A program made the position numbers and the translations under genes. Positions 1 to 15,902 of a DNA stretch of 64,000 nt are shown piece by piece; position 1 is the stretch's first letter, and every line of letters starts with the position of its first letter. Below the pieces are notes generated by a model. That model was not told the origin of the DNA, did not search any database, and saw only the letters and a program-made list of their open reading frames with translations. This DNA comes from Phlyctochytrium arcticum (Eukaryota > Chytridiomycota > Chytridiomycetes > Chytridiales > Chytridiaceae), in contig JAHLKI010000001.1 in assembly GCA_025602905.1 (NCBI GenBank), forward strand, positions 558,001-622,000, read 5' to 3'.

Positions 1-117
1 TTGTGCACAGTCATGGAACTCATGGTCCTGAAACCCGGCCTGCATACACATTGCGGAAATCGTCCGACGACTGAACAGGAATAGCCACAACCAGATCGGT
101 ATACTCTGGCTGGGAGA

Positions 118-2668
118 ATGAAGATTGTGTCTTGGAACGTGAATGTAAAGTTGAATATCTGAACTCTCAAATCATACCTATCAAGTTTATAATGAAACAT
201 CAAGATAGTCATTTCGCAGTCTTCGGGTAGCAGCCCTCCTTCACTCCAAAAATACTGCGGGATCATAGTATTAAAATCATATTCTACCAGCAATATTATC
301 CATGGAATGAACATAAAAGTTATGCGTCTGTGCTCGCCACTCTGGAGGCCGGTACGTTTATTTGAAAACCTTTCAAATTTCGCATCAGTTCTCATCACCG
401 ATGATGTCGCAACCCCTGCAGATATTATTTGCCTTCAGGAAATGAAGATTACTCGCAGTGGTACAGACTCGGATTTAGCACTACCGACTGGATTCGATTC
501 ATTCTTTACATACCCCAAGGTAGGCCTTTTGATGACCCCTGGCCAATTACTATTCGCTGATGATGCCTGACATTAGCGCCGCCACGGTTATTCAGGCACC
601 ACAACCTATGTGCGCTCTGGGGGAGAGTATACACCAGTTGATGCCGAGGAGGGGTTTACGGGCTTGCTCTGTCGATCAAATGGAATTGAGTCAAATATAG
701 GGGGATGTGAAAAACTTTGGGAAGCGTACAGTGCAGCAGAGTTGATGGATCTGGATAGTGAAGGAAGAGTTATCATAACAGATCACAAGCTATTTGTCCT
801 GATCAACGTAGGTGTCATGACAATCGAGCACTTCCTGCCTCGGTCTTGTGCTTAATGAGCTTTTGAACATAGGCGTACTTTCCGGTCGGCGACCCATCTG
901 AGGATCGCCGCGTCTTTCGCAAGCGGTTTGTAGGCACTTGACTGCGGGGGTCGACCGTATATTTCTAGTTAAGATTTTTTAACGTTTCTTCCTCTTCAGG
1001 TATTATGATGCTATGCGGTTGAGGGTCGAAGGACTTATCGCAGCTGGGCGAGAGGTGATTCTCGTTGGGGACGTAAGGTCAAACGTCATCACCTCTGCTG
1101 TACCTTTCTGTTCATGGCTCCCTTTTACAGATCAACACAACGCATAACGAGATCGATCACTGCGACCCCGCAAAATCAATGAAAGAACTCGGCATCTCTG
1201 TTTTTCACGACACTCACACGCGAACATGGATTCGCGATTTCACCTACCCCCGGGGACCCATGGTCGACACCTTTCGCTGGTTCTGGCCCGATCAAGAGCG
1301 AGCTTTCACATGTTGGAATACTCTATTGAATTGCAGACCGGTCAACTACGGTACGTCTACCTTATCACAATAAGCCATTCCAACGCGTAATATTTTGCGT
1401 GGACAGGCACACGAATAGACTATATTCTCGCCACACATGCTCTTATGCCTTGGTTCATCACTTCGACGGTCGATGCCAATATTATGGGTAGCGACCACTG
1501 CCCCGTTTCTGCGGTCCTACACGATGTCAATCCAGTAAAAGGTCTGAAATTAATGGAAGCTATGGGCTACGAAGGGGTGAAAAGAGATCCACCCCGACTG
1601 TGCGCAAAGTACTGGGATGAGTTTAGCGGGCGGCAGGTTAAGTTAAACCAATTCTTCAATAAAAAGCAGACGGGGACGGCATCATCCGGTCCCGAAGAGT
1701 GCAATAAAACAGCTGTTGGTGATGCAATAACAACTGTTACTGTCAACGACTCAGTATCATCTTCCGAAGTACCTCAAATGGAAACTCATCCAGCAAATCC
1801 CAAGGCGCCAGCCACGTCAGAAACTCCGAACGAGCAACCACCACTATCCTCCGGTCAGCACCCCTCTCAAACTCTCACCAGCCATTCACGTCCCACACCA
1901 TATACCCGTCCCTCTTCCCAGCCGCTGGCAAAATCCCGACAAGCCGCTATAAACCCCTCTCAAAAATCTAAGCGTAAAACCATTAATAACAAAGCAGCAA
2001 ACAAAGTGCCTGGCCGCGGGCAGTCTACACTGAGGGCTTTTTTTGGCAAGGGAAATGCGAACGACATCAAAGGTGTCTCGCAAACACAGGCAAAAGAAAT
2101 ATCCACTAATGATGCCGTACTTGGGAATACAAAGCCTGATTATATAACGCCGGAAGACTCGCATTCACAACAAGACACAATAGATACCCCTTACGATAAT
2201 CAAAACGGGACCCCATCCGACATCGACACAATCTCCCAAGCATCGCAGAGCCAGCCAAGTTCCCTGCAATCAGGTTGCGAAGGGTCGGCCTCAACCCCTC
2301 AAGCTTCTTCTCAATGGCGCTCGCTCCTTGCCCCACCCTTGATTCCCACATGTTACCATAATGAGCCAGCAAAAGCATGGACAGTCAACAAGCCGGGTAA
2401 AAATCAAGGTCGCATGTTTTACCTATGTAACCGCCCCGTGGGCGTTGAGGGAACGAAAGGAAAGAGAATTGTCGGAGAGTTCCGATGCGATTTCTTCATG
2501 TGGAAGAAGGGCGGAAAGGGGAAGGGAGGGGGAAGTAAATCCGCAAATAGTTCAGACGTGGGAGCAAAAGCAAACACGGAGGACGAAATGGAATTGGCAG
2601 AACTGCAAGCGCAACGGGAGGCCATGCGTGCTGTGCCTATGCACACTGATTGGGCGGGAGGGAACTGA
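118..2668 (+). CDS. APN2: DNA-(apurinic/apyrimidinic) endonuclease 2 (APN2/APE2)
   Basis: Class II AP endonuclease of the exonuclease III/EEP fold, acting in nuclear base-excision repair at abasic sites and blocked 3' ends. The first exon reads MKIVSWNVN from the ATG at 118. Later exons carry the family signatures in order: ADIICLQEMK, GYSGTTTY, LDSEGR, LINVYFPVGDP, NYGTRIDYIL and the catalytic GSDHCP near 1490. A long Ser/Thr/Pro/Gln-rich linker follows. It contains a PIP box, QSTLRAFF, near 2022-2045, which should bind PCNA. The C-terminus is a Zf-GRF domain (NQGRMFYLCNRP ... RCDFFMW), as in animal and fungal APE2. At least five short introns interrupt the N-terminal half; the linker and Zf-GRF lie in one long exon from about 1408. 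The joint after exon 1, where NGIR is expected, is uncertain. The gene is convergent with ORC3, whose stop lies 54 bp downstream. Confidence 0.93.
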
Positions 2669-2722
2669 CTATTGGGTATATTTCTAGGAAGAAAACTTCA
2701 TTTTGACTTGTACTGCTAGCAA

Positions 2723-5700
2723 CTACACCCCTCCCCATGTCAGCCGCATGACATGGTCTGTCTTTCGTGTCGTTGGCTTGATGAAGCCGAGAAACTGCAG
2801 CTCGCCCATGGCACGTACAAATCGAGCTTGGATTTCCTGAGCACGCGTCACTCGCATCTGCTCCTCGTCTAAAGATGGTGCATCTCGTGCTACCACTTCT
2901 TCCTTCTCCACCACCGCACCAAAAGCTACGAACCAATCGTAGAGATTGATCATTCGACCACATTCCAAGTAAAGACGGTACGCGATACTTGCATCCTGCA
3001 GCGAGTGGTGTATGGAATTCACATTGTCGAATGCTGTCGTCGATGACGCTACACAGCAATCGCAATGGAAGTAATGTTGGGTCTGTCCCAATGCGGTTTG
3101 TATCGAAGCGCGGGGTTGGGGGCGGAACGCCTAGTAAGAATAATATTAGAACGACGCAAGAGAATGCTGCGTCTTTTAGATAATTACCAATTGCAAGCGC
3201 ATTGGATTAGAATGATATACTAGCTCATGTAATGGAAGTGTCGTGTAGCTCCGGAACGCGCTTCTATAGAGAACCTTTAATTGTGGTGTCATCATTTTGT
3301 GCGCTGAATGAAGCTCTTACTCAAAATATTGCCAAAACGCATCTGCAACATCCTTTAGAAACGCCTCTGCCGTTCCCTTTTTTATATTCTCCACAATCGG
3401 CTTCAATCGCTTTGATACGTTTGTCGTCCTCCCTCCCTTTTTTCCTGGCGTTAGTCCCATCGCCCCCGAAGCCAGCAAGCGCTTGCGGCTTGCCTCGCTT
3501 TTGACGACAACAAAAGGGCTGTCCGGATCAGCGCGACAGTTGTCATCACTCTCAGATTCAGAGTCCGAATCCGCCCATTCTTCTGATTGCTTCATGAGCG
3601 CTTCGAGCTTCTCCAAATCAGCAGCGCAAGCTGTATGCGGACGCATTTTGTCCATACAGGTAGTAAGCAATTGCTGCACCGCCAGAATTGGCTTTTTACG
3701 AACTAGGCGCAATAGCGGTTCAATGAATGTTTCGTCGGGGAAATCTCCTCGCAGAGCCGAATTATGGAGCGAGCGAAGTGGTCGGTTGAAACTTGGGTTT
3801 TTAGCTGCTGTTTGTATTTCAATCAGGCAACTCATCGCGATATGATAACGGACACGGTATTCCTGAAGGTCGATAAAAGATTTGTTGCACCAGGGCGGAA
3901 TGGCCTTATCGTCCTGCAGAAGACGTGCAGCTTCTTCCGGCTCATCTTCCACGAGACTTTCCACATGTCTGTGAGGTTGAGAAGGTTATCTAAGTACGTT
4001 CTCTATAAGAACTTGGCAAGCAAATCTTACCTTTGGAATGACTTTAAAAGGCGGATACTAATAAGATGTTCAGCACTGAAGGCATCGTGTTGTTGCATCA
4101 ATTGTCCTTGAAGATGTAAATCGAACAATATACTCAGGGGATTGGAATAGTAATAGTCCATGACGGCGTACTAAATAGGTAACAGATCAGTGCCTGGCAT
4201 TCAAACAAGGGGTGGGTGCATCTCACTTTCAGCGTTTGCACAAACGACCCTACTGACATTGTGTGCAGTTGGTAGTTGCTGACCAGAAGATCGAACGTTG
4301 CGGATCCAAGTGGAAATCCGTTCTTGGATATATTGGCAGTCGTGAATGTGGGCTGAACCAGCAGCTGTGTGACAAGGGCAAAGTAAATAACCTCTTCATG
4401 CACATTGGAATGGTGAATTCCAAACCTCTTCAACGATCGTGTTTATGGTGTGATTAGAATTTTGCAGCTGAAAGTTTTCTACACGTAGCGCTGAAAGCGC
4501 TGACCTGGGCAGGGTCTGATCGAGGGCATTTGTAGATGTGGCAACACCAAACAACAAGACTAACGGCAATCTGCCATGATACTCGCTGCTCCTTCCAATC
4601 AGCCTCAAGCTTAGACAAATGTACAAGCAACAATCATACCGGAAAATATCAATCAAGTCCTGGAGGACGCCGGAGTCGAAGCATTCGTAATCCGGGATGA
4701 TGGCCACGAGATTTTTACAAGAAGGGTTGTAGCCATACCAGCCAGTCAAGATTTGCATGTCGTATGCTGGCAGTTTTACATTTGTCTGGGTTAGGAAGAA
4801 AGCAGAGTAAGACAGAGAGTATCGGACGACGAGCGGACAATAATGGCGCACCTGCAAACTCGAAGCGGGAAGCATTGGCTCAAGTATTCCCTGAGAGCAC
4901 AGATCAGACATGCACACACCAATACTAGTGTCGCTAGTCACAAACCTCTTCCTCTGTTATACCCCGGCTCGAGCCAACAAACTGTTGAATCATGTTCTTT
5001 ATCGTACTTTTCAGGTTTGGGCATTCCCGGGATGGCAGTAGGGCTATTCGGTGTTGAGTTTCGCTCTTGACCTTTTCTGTGACTTGCGAAAAGAGCAGCT
5101 CGTGATCTGGCATATTGACACCTTTGTGAAGAGATGAGCTGTTTTTCCCGGGGCTTGAATGCAATATCAAAACTCTACCAGCGAATACAACCCCCGTTGG
5201 CACTTCTCGGAAGGAGATTGAGAGAGAGGATGTGGGAGCATGGGCCTTCTCTATGAACGCAAATAGTTTGTTGATTGCCTCGGTGTTTAATCGTAAGAGA
5301 ATGCCCTATTCATTGAGGTATTAGCAAGAACTTGCGTTTGATCATGTTGGCAGATCGCACATTGATGGCATTGTTCAAGTCCGCCCATTTAGTCTTGAAC
5401 AGATTGTACCGCAATCTAGCCAGATTTTCGGCCTCTTTTCCAGCAAACAATCGTTGAAAACCATCACAATCACGAAGGAAATGTGGGTCATGTATCTCAA
5501 CTTCTGGGGTTTGTGTGATTGAAGCTGATTTAAGAGGTGTCTTTTTTGCAGATTTCCTGGATCGTGATTTCGGGGTGATAGCAGGAGCAGGTTCCACTCT
5601 CTTCCTTTTCTTTGGGATCACGACAAAGGTTCCCTAGACATTTTCATCGTCAGTGGGGCTGCTCTCGTATATCAAGTCGGGCAACGTCTACCTCTGAAAT

Positions 5701-5903
5701 GGACTCGAACATGCTTTCTGGGGGTCTTCCCCAATGAAGGGCTGGCTATCGGGGGTTATGGGATGCTTTGATAGGCCGGTATGGTCGTTATCGTCAACAA
5801 TTTTGTAACAAGAGTCTGTAGTCAAGGCAGTCAACGACCGACAGCCTGATTCCTGAATCCTGAAAGAGAGAGCAGATCTGGGAGGAGTGGCTGGCATTCT
5901 CAT
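2723..5903 (-). CDS. ORC3: Origin recognition complex subunit 3 (ORC3)
   Basis: Subunit of the nuclear origin recognition complex that marks replication origins and helps load MCM helicase. From the ATG at 5903 the first exon is a basic, disordered leader. The second carries FVVIPKKRKRVEP (an NLS-like stretch) and the ORC3 N-terminal pattern CDGFQRLFAGKEAENLARLR. Middle exons contain LPLVLLFGVATS and RVENFQLQ. The last exon holds the conserved winged-helix C-terminus: LQDASIAYRLYLECGRMINLYDW (split by comparison only) and RAMGELQFLGFIKPT, ending RLTWGGV. About ten short introns are inferred. Its start is only 90 bp from the divergent DIA2 start, so the two must share a promoter. ORC3 subunits diverge fast, so the call rests mainly on the N- and C-terminal motifs. 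Confidence 0.88.
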
Positions 5904-5993
5904 TGGCGTGACAAACAGAGATTGTCCGAGAGGCCGGACACGACAGCCGAAGTCAGTTTCAAACTCCGCATTCTGAATTCAATCACGGAACAA
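5904..5993. promoter_or_regulatory. Shared bidirectional promoter, ORC3 / DIA2
   Basis: Ninety bases separate the two divergent start codons, so promoter elements and both 5' UTRs must overlap. I see no ACGCGT (MCB) box and no clear TATA box. A TTGGCGTG stretch at 5903-5910 is only loosely E2F-like. Confidence 0.55.
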
Positions 5994-7906
5994 ATGGCCG
6001 ACGTATACCTGCGTGCAGCCGACACCGCTCAAAGCAAGGCCGGTCCAGATGAGGCGCTGTCGATATTGTCCAAGGTGCGGCTCTTGCACCCACCATCATC
6101 AACAGGCTCTTTCGCGTTGACACCCACGCGTAGGGTTTACGTCAATTTCCGTTGCACCGAGTACTTTTGAACCGCAAGGCCTCCCTTCACATTCAAGCCA
6201 AGCAGTATGGAGAAGCCCTCAAGGCTGCGGAGCAACTTGTGAAAGTGAAACCATCTGAATCTCCGGTAAGCGCTGGCAAAGAATGAACGCTCAGGCCATG
6301 TTGTCTAATCAATTTCTGTGTGATTGATCATTCAAGGGCTATGTACATGCACTCACAGTTTTTCAGACGCTCGGAAAGACAAAAAGTGTGATCAAGATCT
6401 GCCAAGCTGCCATAAATCAGATATCCGCCAAAGATCCCGCATATGAGGTAGGTACATCCGTACTCGCTTTACGAGACTGCAAGAATTCTTATGAACTTTA
6501 TTGGCTTTCAGGTTTTCGTTAAGGAGCTTGAGAACCGACAAGAGGAATCGTCCTCAAGAAATGAGTCCGCCAGCCGCCATCAGAAACGAAAGGTCTCCAA
6601 ACTTGAATCACATGCAGTACCTTTGCAATGGGACCTACCGTTTGAGCTTCTGACATCAGTCTTTTCCTACCTCACCTTTCCCGCGCTCATGAAGTGTGCT
6701 GCCACATGCCAGACATGGCGGGCCACCATTCATAAAAACAAAAGATTCTGGTCCACCCTTGACTTGACTTCTGCTCCAAAGGTGACGAGTGAGGCGATTC
6801 AGATATTGTTAAAGCGTAGCGGCCGATCACTACGCTGCCTCAACTTAGCCTCATGCAAGCATACTGGTAACGGAACGCTCAAAGGCCTTGTGACTAGCGG
6901 CTGCGTTGCCTTGGAGGATCTCGACTTGAGCAACACATCTAAAATCACTTTCAAAACATTCCCGGACTATTTGAAGGCGTTTGGTCGATCCCTAGTTCAA
7001 CTGAATTTGAGCAACACCCTCGCAGATGACGTAGCAATCCGCCGAACATTGGACGTATGCAGATTACTGCGCGTGCTCAAGTTGAATAATTGCGTCTCAC
7101 TGACGGACAGTTGCCTTCAGATCTGCGACAACTTCCACACGCGACAAATCCCATTGCAGCTAGTGGAGGTGGCGCTTTCTGGAACGATGATCACCGACCG
7201 CAGCCTACTGTCTTTGTGTCGCGCATCCCCAAATTTGAGGCGATTGGATCTTTCGAGGTGTAAACAAATTACATCTCGATCTCTTATTAATCTCACTTGC
7301 TTGGGCAAGCTGGAAGCACTTTCACTGACGCACACCAGCATGAGTAGTCCTGCGGATCTCTCGTTTCCGGATGTCGCATTGACCTTGGCAGAGAAATGCC
7401 AATCAATCCGTCAGTTCTCCCTCGCGAGTTGCGTGGAAATGAACGACTTGGTGATTGGGTATCTCTCTTCATTTTGGGACCATCTGCACACAATTGATGT
7501 GTCGACATCATCTCAAATGACCGATACCGGTCTTACAAGCTTGGCGGATAATTGCTCAAACTTGATCGTCGTGAACATTTCCTCATGCGCTCGAATTACT
7601 GATGATGGAGTGACTGCTCTCGTTAGCAGGGCGATGAAGCTCTCTGACCTCGACATTTCGGGGATATATAACTTGACAGACAAGTCTGTACAAGCGATCG
7701 CGCAACATTGCCGAAACCTTCATTCCTTGGATGTCAGTAATTGTTCGAGATTGACTGGACTAGGATTTCAACAACTCCCGCAACGCCACGTGGGTAAAAC
7801 CCTCCGCTCCTTGCAAGTGAATAATTGCCAAAAGGTATCAATCGCAACGATTTCAACACTGCGTATCAATCTACCCAATCTCAGGATTTCGGCACAATTT
7901 TCATGA
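5994..7906 (+). CDS. DIA2: DIA2/Pof3-type protein: TPR, F-box and leucine-rich repeats
   Basis: F-box substrate receptor of an SCF ubiquitin ligase. In yeasts Dia2/Pof3 acts at replication forks, helps unload the CMG helicase at termination and supports checkpoint and telomere functions. Domain order is diagnostic. N-terminal TPR-like helices (VYLRAADTAQSKAG ... QAKQYGEALKAAEQLVKVK ... GKTKSVIKICQAAI) are followed by a basic linker. An F-box comes next (WDLPFELLTSVFSYLTFPALMKC ... WRATI is the pattern; see 6630-6740), then at least ten leucine-rich repeats of the L-x-x-L-D-L-S type to the stop. Three introns (about 6074-6167, 6268-6339 and 6450-6512) interrupt the TPR part; the F-box and LRR part is one exon. 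The ATG at 5994 is chosen because no upstream in-frame ATG exists. It is divergent from ORC3, another replication factor. Confidence 0.88.
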
Positions 7907-8043
7907 TTGTTTCAGCGATGTGTCTTTCCTGTGATCGAGCCGACATTTGCCAAGCACTTGACTGTATGTATGTTGCGGACCCCAACAGCACTCGATGATA
8001 CGCAACAGTCTAATTACATTATTTGTACATATGAAAAGTTTAT

Positions 8044-11000
8044 TCAGTTCGTATCCGCTATGGCGGCTTTTAAAATATCCATTTTTTCGTTCATCTTCGA
8101 TCGCTGCCGCTCCAACTCGCAGCGAGTGGCCTGCAAATCAGCTTGAACCTTGGCATTCTTTAAAAAATTCGCGTTATTCATCTGCTACTTATGTCATGTC
8201 CAGGGGACTAACCTGCATATCGTAATTCTCAATCGTAGCCTGTTGTCGCTGCAAGCTTTGCGTCATAGCGATGCGCTCCCGTTCGAAAGCTGCAAGCTGC
8301 TTCTTGGCCGTCTGTAGTCAATTTTGTGAGTTGTTGAACCACATAAGGTAAAATGACCCTTACGTCAAGAGCGATAGTAAGATCTGAATGCGCAAAAGTC
8401 TGCGCTGCAGTCAGTGCCTCCTTCTCTTCTTGCAATTTCGCCTCTTTCGCTTTGAAAATCTGCCGAATCTTGGTGACCTCTTCCTCAATAGCATGGATAC
8501 TGTCATTGCGTTCTTGAACCTTCTTCAGGGCGGCGAGCAAGTCTTTCTTGAGACTCGCTCGCTCATCAGAAAGCTCTTCACAAGCCGCGCTTAGCTTTTC
8601 ATTCTCGTACATCTGACGCTCCAGCTATGGCACATTTTTTACTCAACCGTTTGAGTCGGCAAAAGCCCCCTTGACTGCTTACCTCCTGCTCTAATTCTAA
8701 TCGAGCCTGCCGTTCATCGTCCAATCTCCTCGAAAAGGCTTCCTGTCGGTCTCTGTGATCACTTTCTATGGCCTTGAACTCTCTAGTCTAATTCGAACAA
8801 AGTCAGCAATCATAATCACAGCAACAACAACTTCTGATGTGTACCTTATTTTCCAGATTTTGCTTTAATGTCTTAATTGTATCCAACTGATCCTCCAGCA
8901 TCTTATTTTTCACCCGTAAAGCTTGATCATGAGCAGCTCTTTCCGACACTATGCTTTCTTGTTCCATTTGGATTGCCTCGAGCTGAGCTTTCAAATTGGT
9001 TTTCTCTGTCTTGGACGAAAATGTCTAAGAGCAAGATGAGAAAAATGTCAGCGGAAGCATGAAGAGATAGTACCTGGTTGGCAAATTCTGTGGACAGACG
9101 CTTGAGTTCCGCTTGAAGTTGATGGATCTTTGCGGTTTTCGCTTGTAGCTCATCCCGCATTTTGTTGTGTGACTGCAAGCTGAAATCGTGTGATTTAATC
9201 TGGTTTTCCAATCGCTTGACTTTTTCCTGATAAATTTTTTCAGAATGAGATATTTATTGCCGGTTCAGGGTAGCATACCTCAAACGCTTTGGCTGCCTCG
9301 TCATGACTGCTGCGCATCTGGTCAACTTTCTCACGCTGCTCGCTAACTAGTTGTGTCAAGTTCCTTATTAAATGGGTCATTTCGTGCTCTTTTTCTGTGG
9401 CACGTTCCAAGGCCTGAAAATCATTAAAGGTAATGCACAGCTGCGGAAATCAATCACAAATACCCACCTTCGTTTCACTGGTAAAGCGGGTCGACAAATC
9501 GGTGAAAGCTTGTTGTGCAAGTCTATAACGACGGTTCTCATCTAAGCGATTTGTTAGCGCGTGTATAGGGCATGAACAGCTATCTTTGTTACCTTCCATG
9601 CATGAGCGAAACTCGTTCTCCAGAGCAGCGTATGCTTTTTCGGACGCCTTTAACTTTGCCTTCAAAGTTTGTACCTCCGAAGAATTTTCCATTGCTGCCC
9701 TCTCCTTCGTATCATTGGAAGCTCTTACAGCCGATAAAAGGTCCTGGTCTGCTTTCCTTCAATTTGCTTTTTGAGAACCCAGTCAATAAATGAAGTGTTT
9801 CTCAATACATACTGCTTGAGCTCTAAAATCTCTTTCCTCGCCACCGCTTCAATGCTCATGTACTTCTCCTGCCACATTGAAATGTCCTTTTGTAGCTGTT
9901 GATTTGTCAGGCGAAAAATTTCACTCTCCTTTCTTGCCTAACGTTGCTTTGCATAAGCTCACGTGGAACGCAAGCACCAGAACCCAACGCATAAGTATAT
10001 ATACCTCTGCCAGTTTTACTTTTGAAATTTCCCGATCCTTCAGCAAGCGTACAGACAATCGGTGCATCTCATCCTCAAGCAAGCAAAGTTGCTTCCTAGC
10101 CTCAAGTTCTTTTTCCCGAACCTCGCGTAACTCCTGAGTCAGGTGTCCTACTTGCTGAGATAGACTATTCGAATCTCCTTTTGCAGAACTGTTCACTTGT
10201 TCGGCGTCTCGCAAATTGGTCTGAAGTACCTCGTGAGAAGAATGCAATGGGCAGAGGATTGAGCTCGCGACGTACCTTGGCTAACTTGAGTTCCGCAGCA
10301 TTTGCCTCATGTTCAGCCGCGAGCTGCTCGTGCTTCTGCTTGAGTTGTGCATAGCTCTCTTCGGTCTCTGTAAGCTTCTCTTGAGTTGTGGTATGGACAG
10401 AGAGCAATTTCTGGTGCTATGCAATGGTTAGGTTTTATCAAGCCGTTTACACCCAGCCAAACCCACTTCGTCATGTAAGTTGGCATTTGCCAATTTGACT
10501 GCCTTGAATTTTTCAGATTCCGCAATCACAGCATCTGAAAGCCTTTTAACTTCAGATGCGTACTTTTGGATGACGGCTTTCTGACGAGCTTCTTCTAATT
10601 CAAGCGCCTTGATCAATTTGTTATTGCAAGCTAGCGTAATGGCATCGCTTAAACTTTTCGGCCTTTCCGAAACAGTCAGCACAAAGTTGTGAAAAGTCAA
10701 CGGGATTTCGACGAACCTCTCGTTCTCATCATTTTCTTTCAAAGCTGCTCCCTTTTTTTGCCGCGTCACGGATGCCCGATGCACTGACTTTGCGCGAGCG
10801 ACTGGTGGTTTTTCAGTACTGGCATTGGAGTCCGTTTCGGACCTGCGTAACCGGTTAAAATCAACTGCATTGTAGCCTCGATCAACTGCTTTAACCTACA
10901 TACTGCTAGTATCATATTCTGAAGCTGTGTTCTACAAATGGCATCAGAATACAGGAAATTACAAGTGGAGTTCCAGGGTTACATACCACCTTGGCAGACT

Positions 11001-12508
11001 TTGTGCTGTATGCCTGGCTGCTTTTCCGATCAGTGTTCTTTTGTCGTACCTGACCGTGGGAACTATTTTCTCTAGTTGGAATGCGGCTTTGCTTACTAGC
11101 CTGTCGCTGATTTCCGGATTCTGTTCGATTGCGCGCCAATTCCGGAAGATGCCGAACTAATTGTTGAATGTCTTCAAGAACCTTTTCAATGTGTTGGATG
11201 TTCGGTTCGCGGGGTTTTGGCTCCGCAGATGATGTGACGCTTTTGTATTGTAGATCTCGTGCATTCACTTTATCAAGTTGCTCCTCTAGTACATACAGTC
11301 TCTGCCATAGCGTATTGTATTTTTCGATGTCAGCAGGTGCAGCTTTTGGAACGCGTCCTGGATCCGGTGAGACTGCAGGTTTAATAGAATTTTGACTCGA
11401 TTCACCACTCCTTCGAGTCAATCAGTTATATAGCGCGTGCAGTAGTTACATCCCACACCTACCCTGAAACTGTTGTACTTGGTTCATGGTACTTGTATGC
11501 TACAAATGTGTACGCTGCCGCGGGTCGCCCTGAAAGAATACCACTATGAGTCTCGTAAGAATTCCTCCTCTGGAAGGACCACTATAATACCGTGGATGTC
11601 CTGCCCGTCAACAGAATGCAAGAATGGGAACTTTTGAAAGACCATCGACGGTGTATAGTCATCTCTTTGACAAACACCATTCATCTGACTTGATTGCATG
11701 TTGCCTTTCAGTACAAGATATGTCAGGGACTACACAATTGACAATTTGTTAGGCGTTCTTGTGTGATCAGCAGACATCACCCATATTACATGACAAGATC
11801 GGAGCGGATTCAGCGCATCCCAATCCCGCAAATTGTTGCTTTTAATATCCAAGTATTGAAGCACCTGACTGCACTTGGGTAGCGGCACTAAATCCGAAAT
11901 TACGTTGAAGGAAGCATCTAGCGTTCGTAGCTTGGGCAACTTATGCAGGTTGTGGATCCGAGAAATCTTTCGTATATACTAAGTTATCCATGAATCATTC
12001 ATAAGCTGGAAAGGGGCCTACCCTGTTGTTTGCCACATTCAGATGAATCAAATTTGGTGAAGCTTCGATGCCATCCAAATTATCAATCTAATAATGATCA
12101 TTCGTTACGAGTTCTTAATGTTTCTGGAGTTTGCGGCCGCACCAAGTTGCTCGACAAGTCCAAGGATACCAGATTGCAAAATCGACTCAGTATTGGAGCA
12201 TCGATCCGTGAAATTTGATTCGAGTGGAGGTGCAACTCGTCAATTTTGGTCGGCTCCGTTTCCACCGCCAGCGTGTCGTCGGGGTGAAGACAGCGTCCCC
12301 ACACATCTTGAAATGACAACAGAGATTTGTTGATGAACGAGGCCACGACCATTACGGGGAATCTCGGCTCCCTCCCGCGGGCATTATTTTGAAGCAACGG
12401 GAACGGGCATAGACTCTTGAACCCCGCGATCTCTCGCGATCTCCAAACGTCAATTCCGCTCAAGTCGCGAAACGACGTCGGATGGACAGAACCTCCATCA
12501 CATACCAT
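8044..12508 (-). CDS. LRRCC1: LRRCC1/CLERC-like centriolar protein (LRR + long coiled coil)
   Basis: In animals LRRCC1 sits at the distal centriole/basal body and is needed for spindle-pole integrity and cilium assembly. From the ATG at 12508 come leucine-rich repeats (KIDELHLHSNQISRID, FCNLVSLDLSSNLV, LRTLDASFNVISDL, LQYLDIKSNNL) and an LRR cap-like exon with SLTYLVLKGN ... FPFLHSVDGQDI. A disordered basic linker follows, then many exons of heptad-rich coiled coil to the stop at 8044. Two blocks resemble vertebrate LRRCC1 strongly: AYAALENEFRSCMEG (human-like DLENEFR) and ALRVKNKMLEDQLDTIKTLK (human-like ALRIKCKIIDDQTETIRKLK). About fifteen short introns are inferred, giving roughly 1,000-1,150 residues. 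The LRR and coiled-coil parts could be two genes, but frames join cleanly across introns near 11575 and 11440. Its presence suggests a flagellated organism. Confidence 0.8.
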
Positions 12509-12938
12509 AGATCAAATGATAATACGCCCTGCGCTCTGAACATACTCTATATGCATATTCGGTGTGTACCGATAGGATTTATGCATCTATCCTCCTCAAA
12601 ACATAGAAACAAATAAAGTACTGACAAGGAACATTAAAATCTGCCGTTGAATTGTTTCGGTGAACAGCTTTGGGTCGTAAAATCGTCCTCTTTGATATAG
12701 ATTGTGGTCTTTCCTCCCGATAAAACATGTATATATACACAGCCTCCAAGATCAAAGAACACGCCAAGTCGCTGGATGTCTTTCCGGAAAGTCTTCGCGG
12801 AAACGGTGTTTGTCACCAGCCGTTGTCTTTATATCTTGCAGTCTTCAGTCGTTTCGCCCTCTTCAAAATCATACCGACACACTCCAAGTTTTCCAACACT
12901 CTACCAAGTAGTATCACTCAAAACGACATATAGCTTGA
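12509..12938. other. Intergenic region between divergent LRRCC1-like and copine genes
   Basis: A 430-base divergent promoter region. A TATATATA run lies at about 12728-12735. I see no further gene; the short open frames here have no recognisable content. Confidence 0.5.
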
Positions 12939-15803
<2,865 letters not shown>

Positions 15804-15902
15804 TTTTTTTTTTGGAAATCGTAATTTTTCTTTTTGGGCAGTCTTTTAGTGGCATTAACATGCAAGCGTTTAACTGATACTATGGCATCAAAGAATATCA
15901 AA

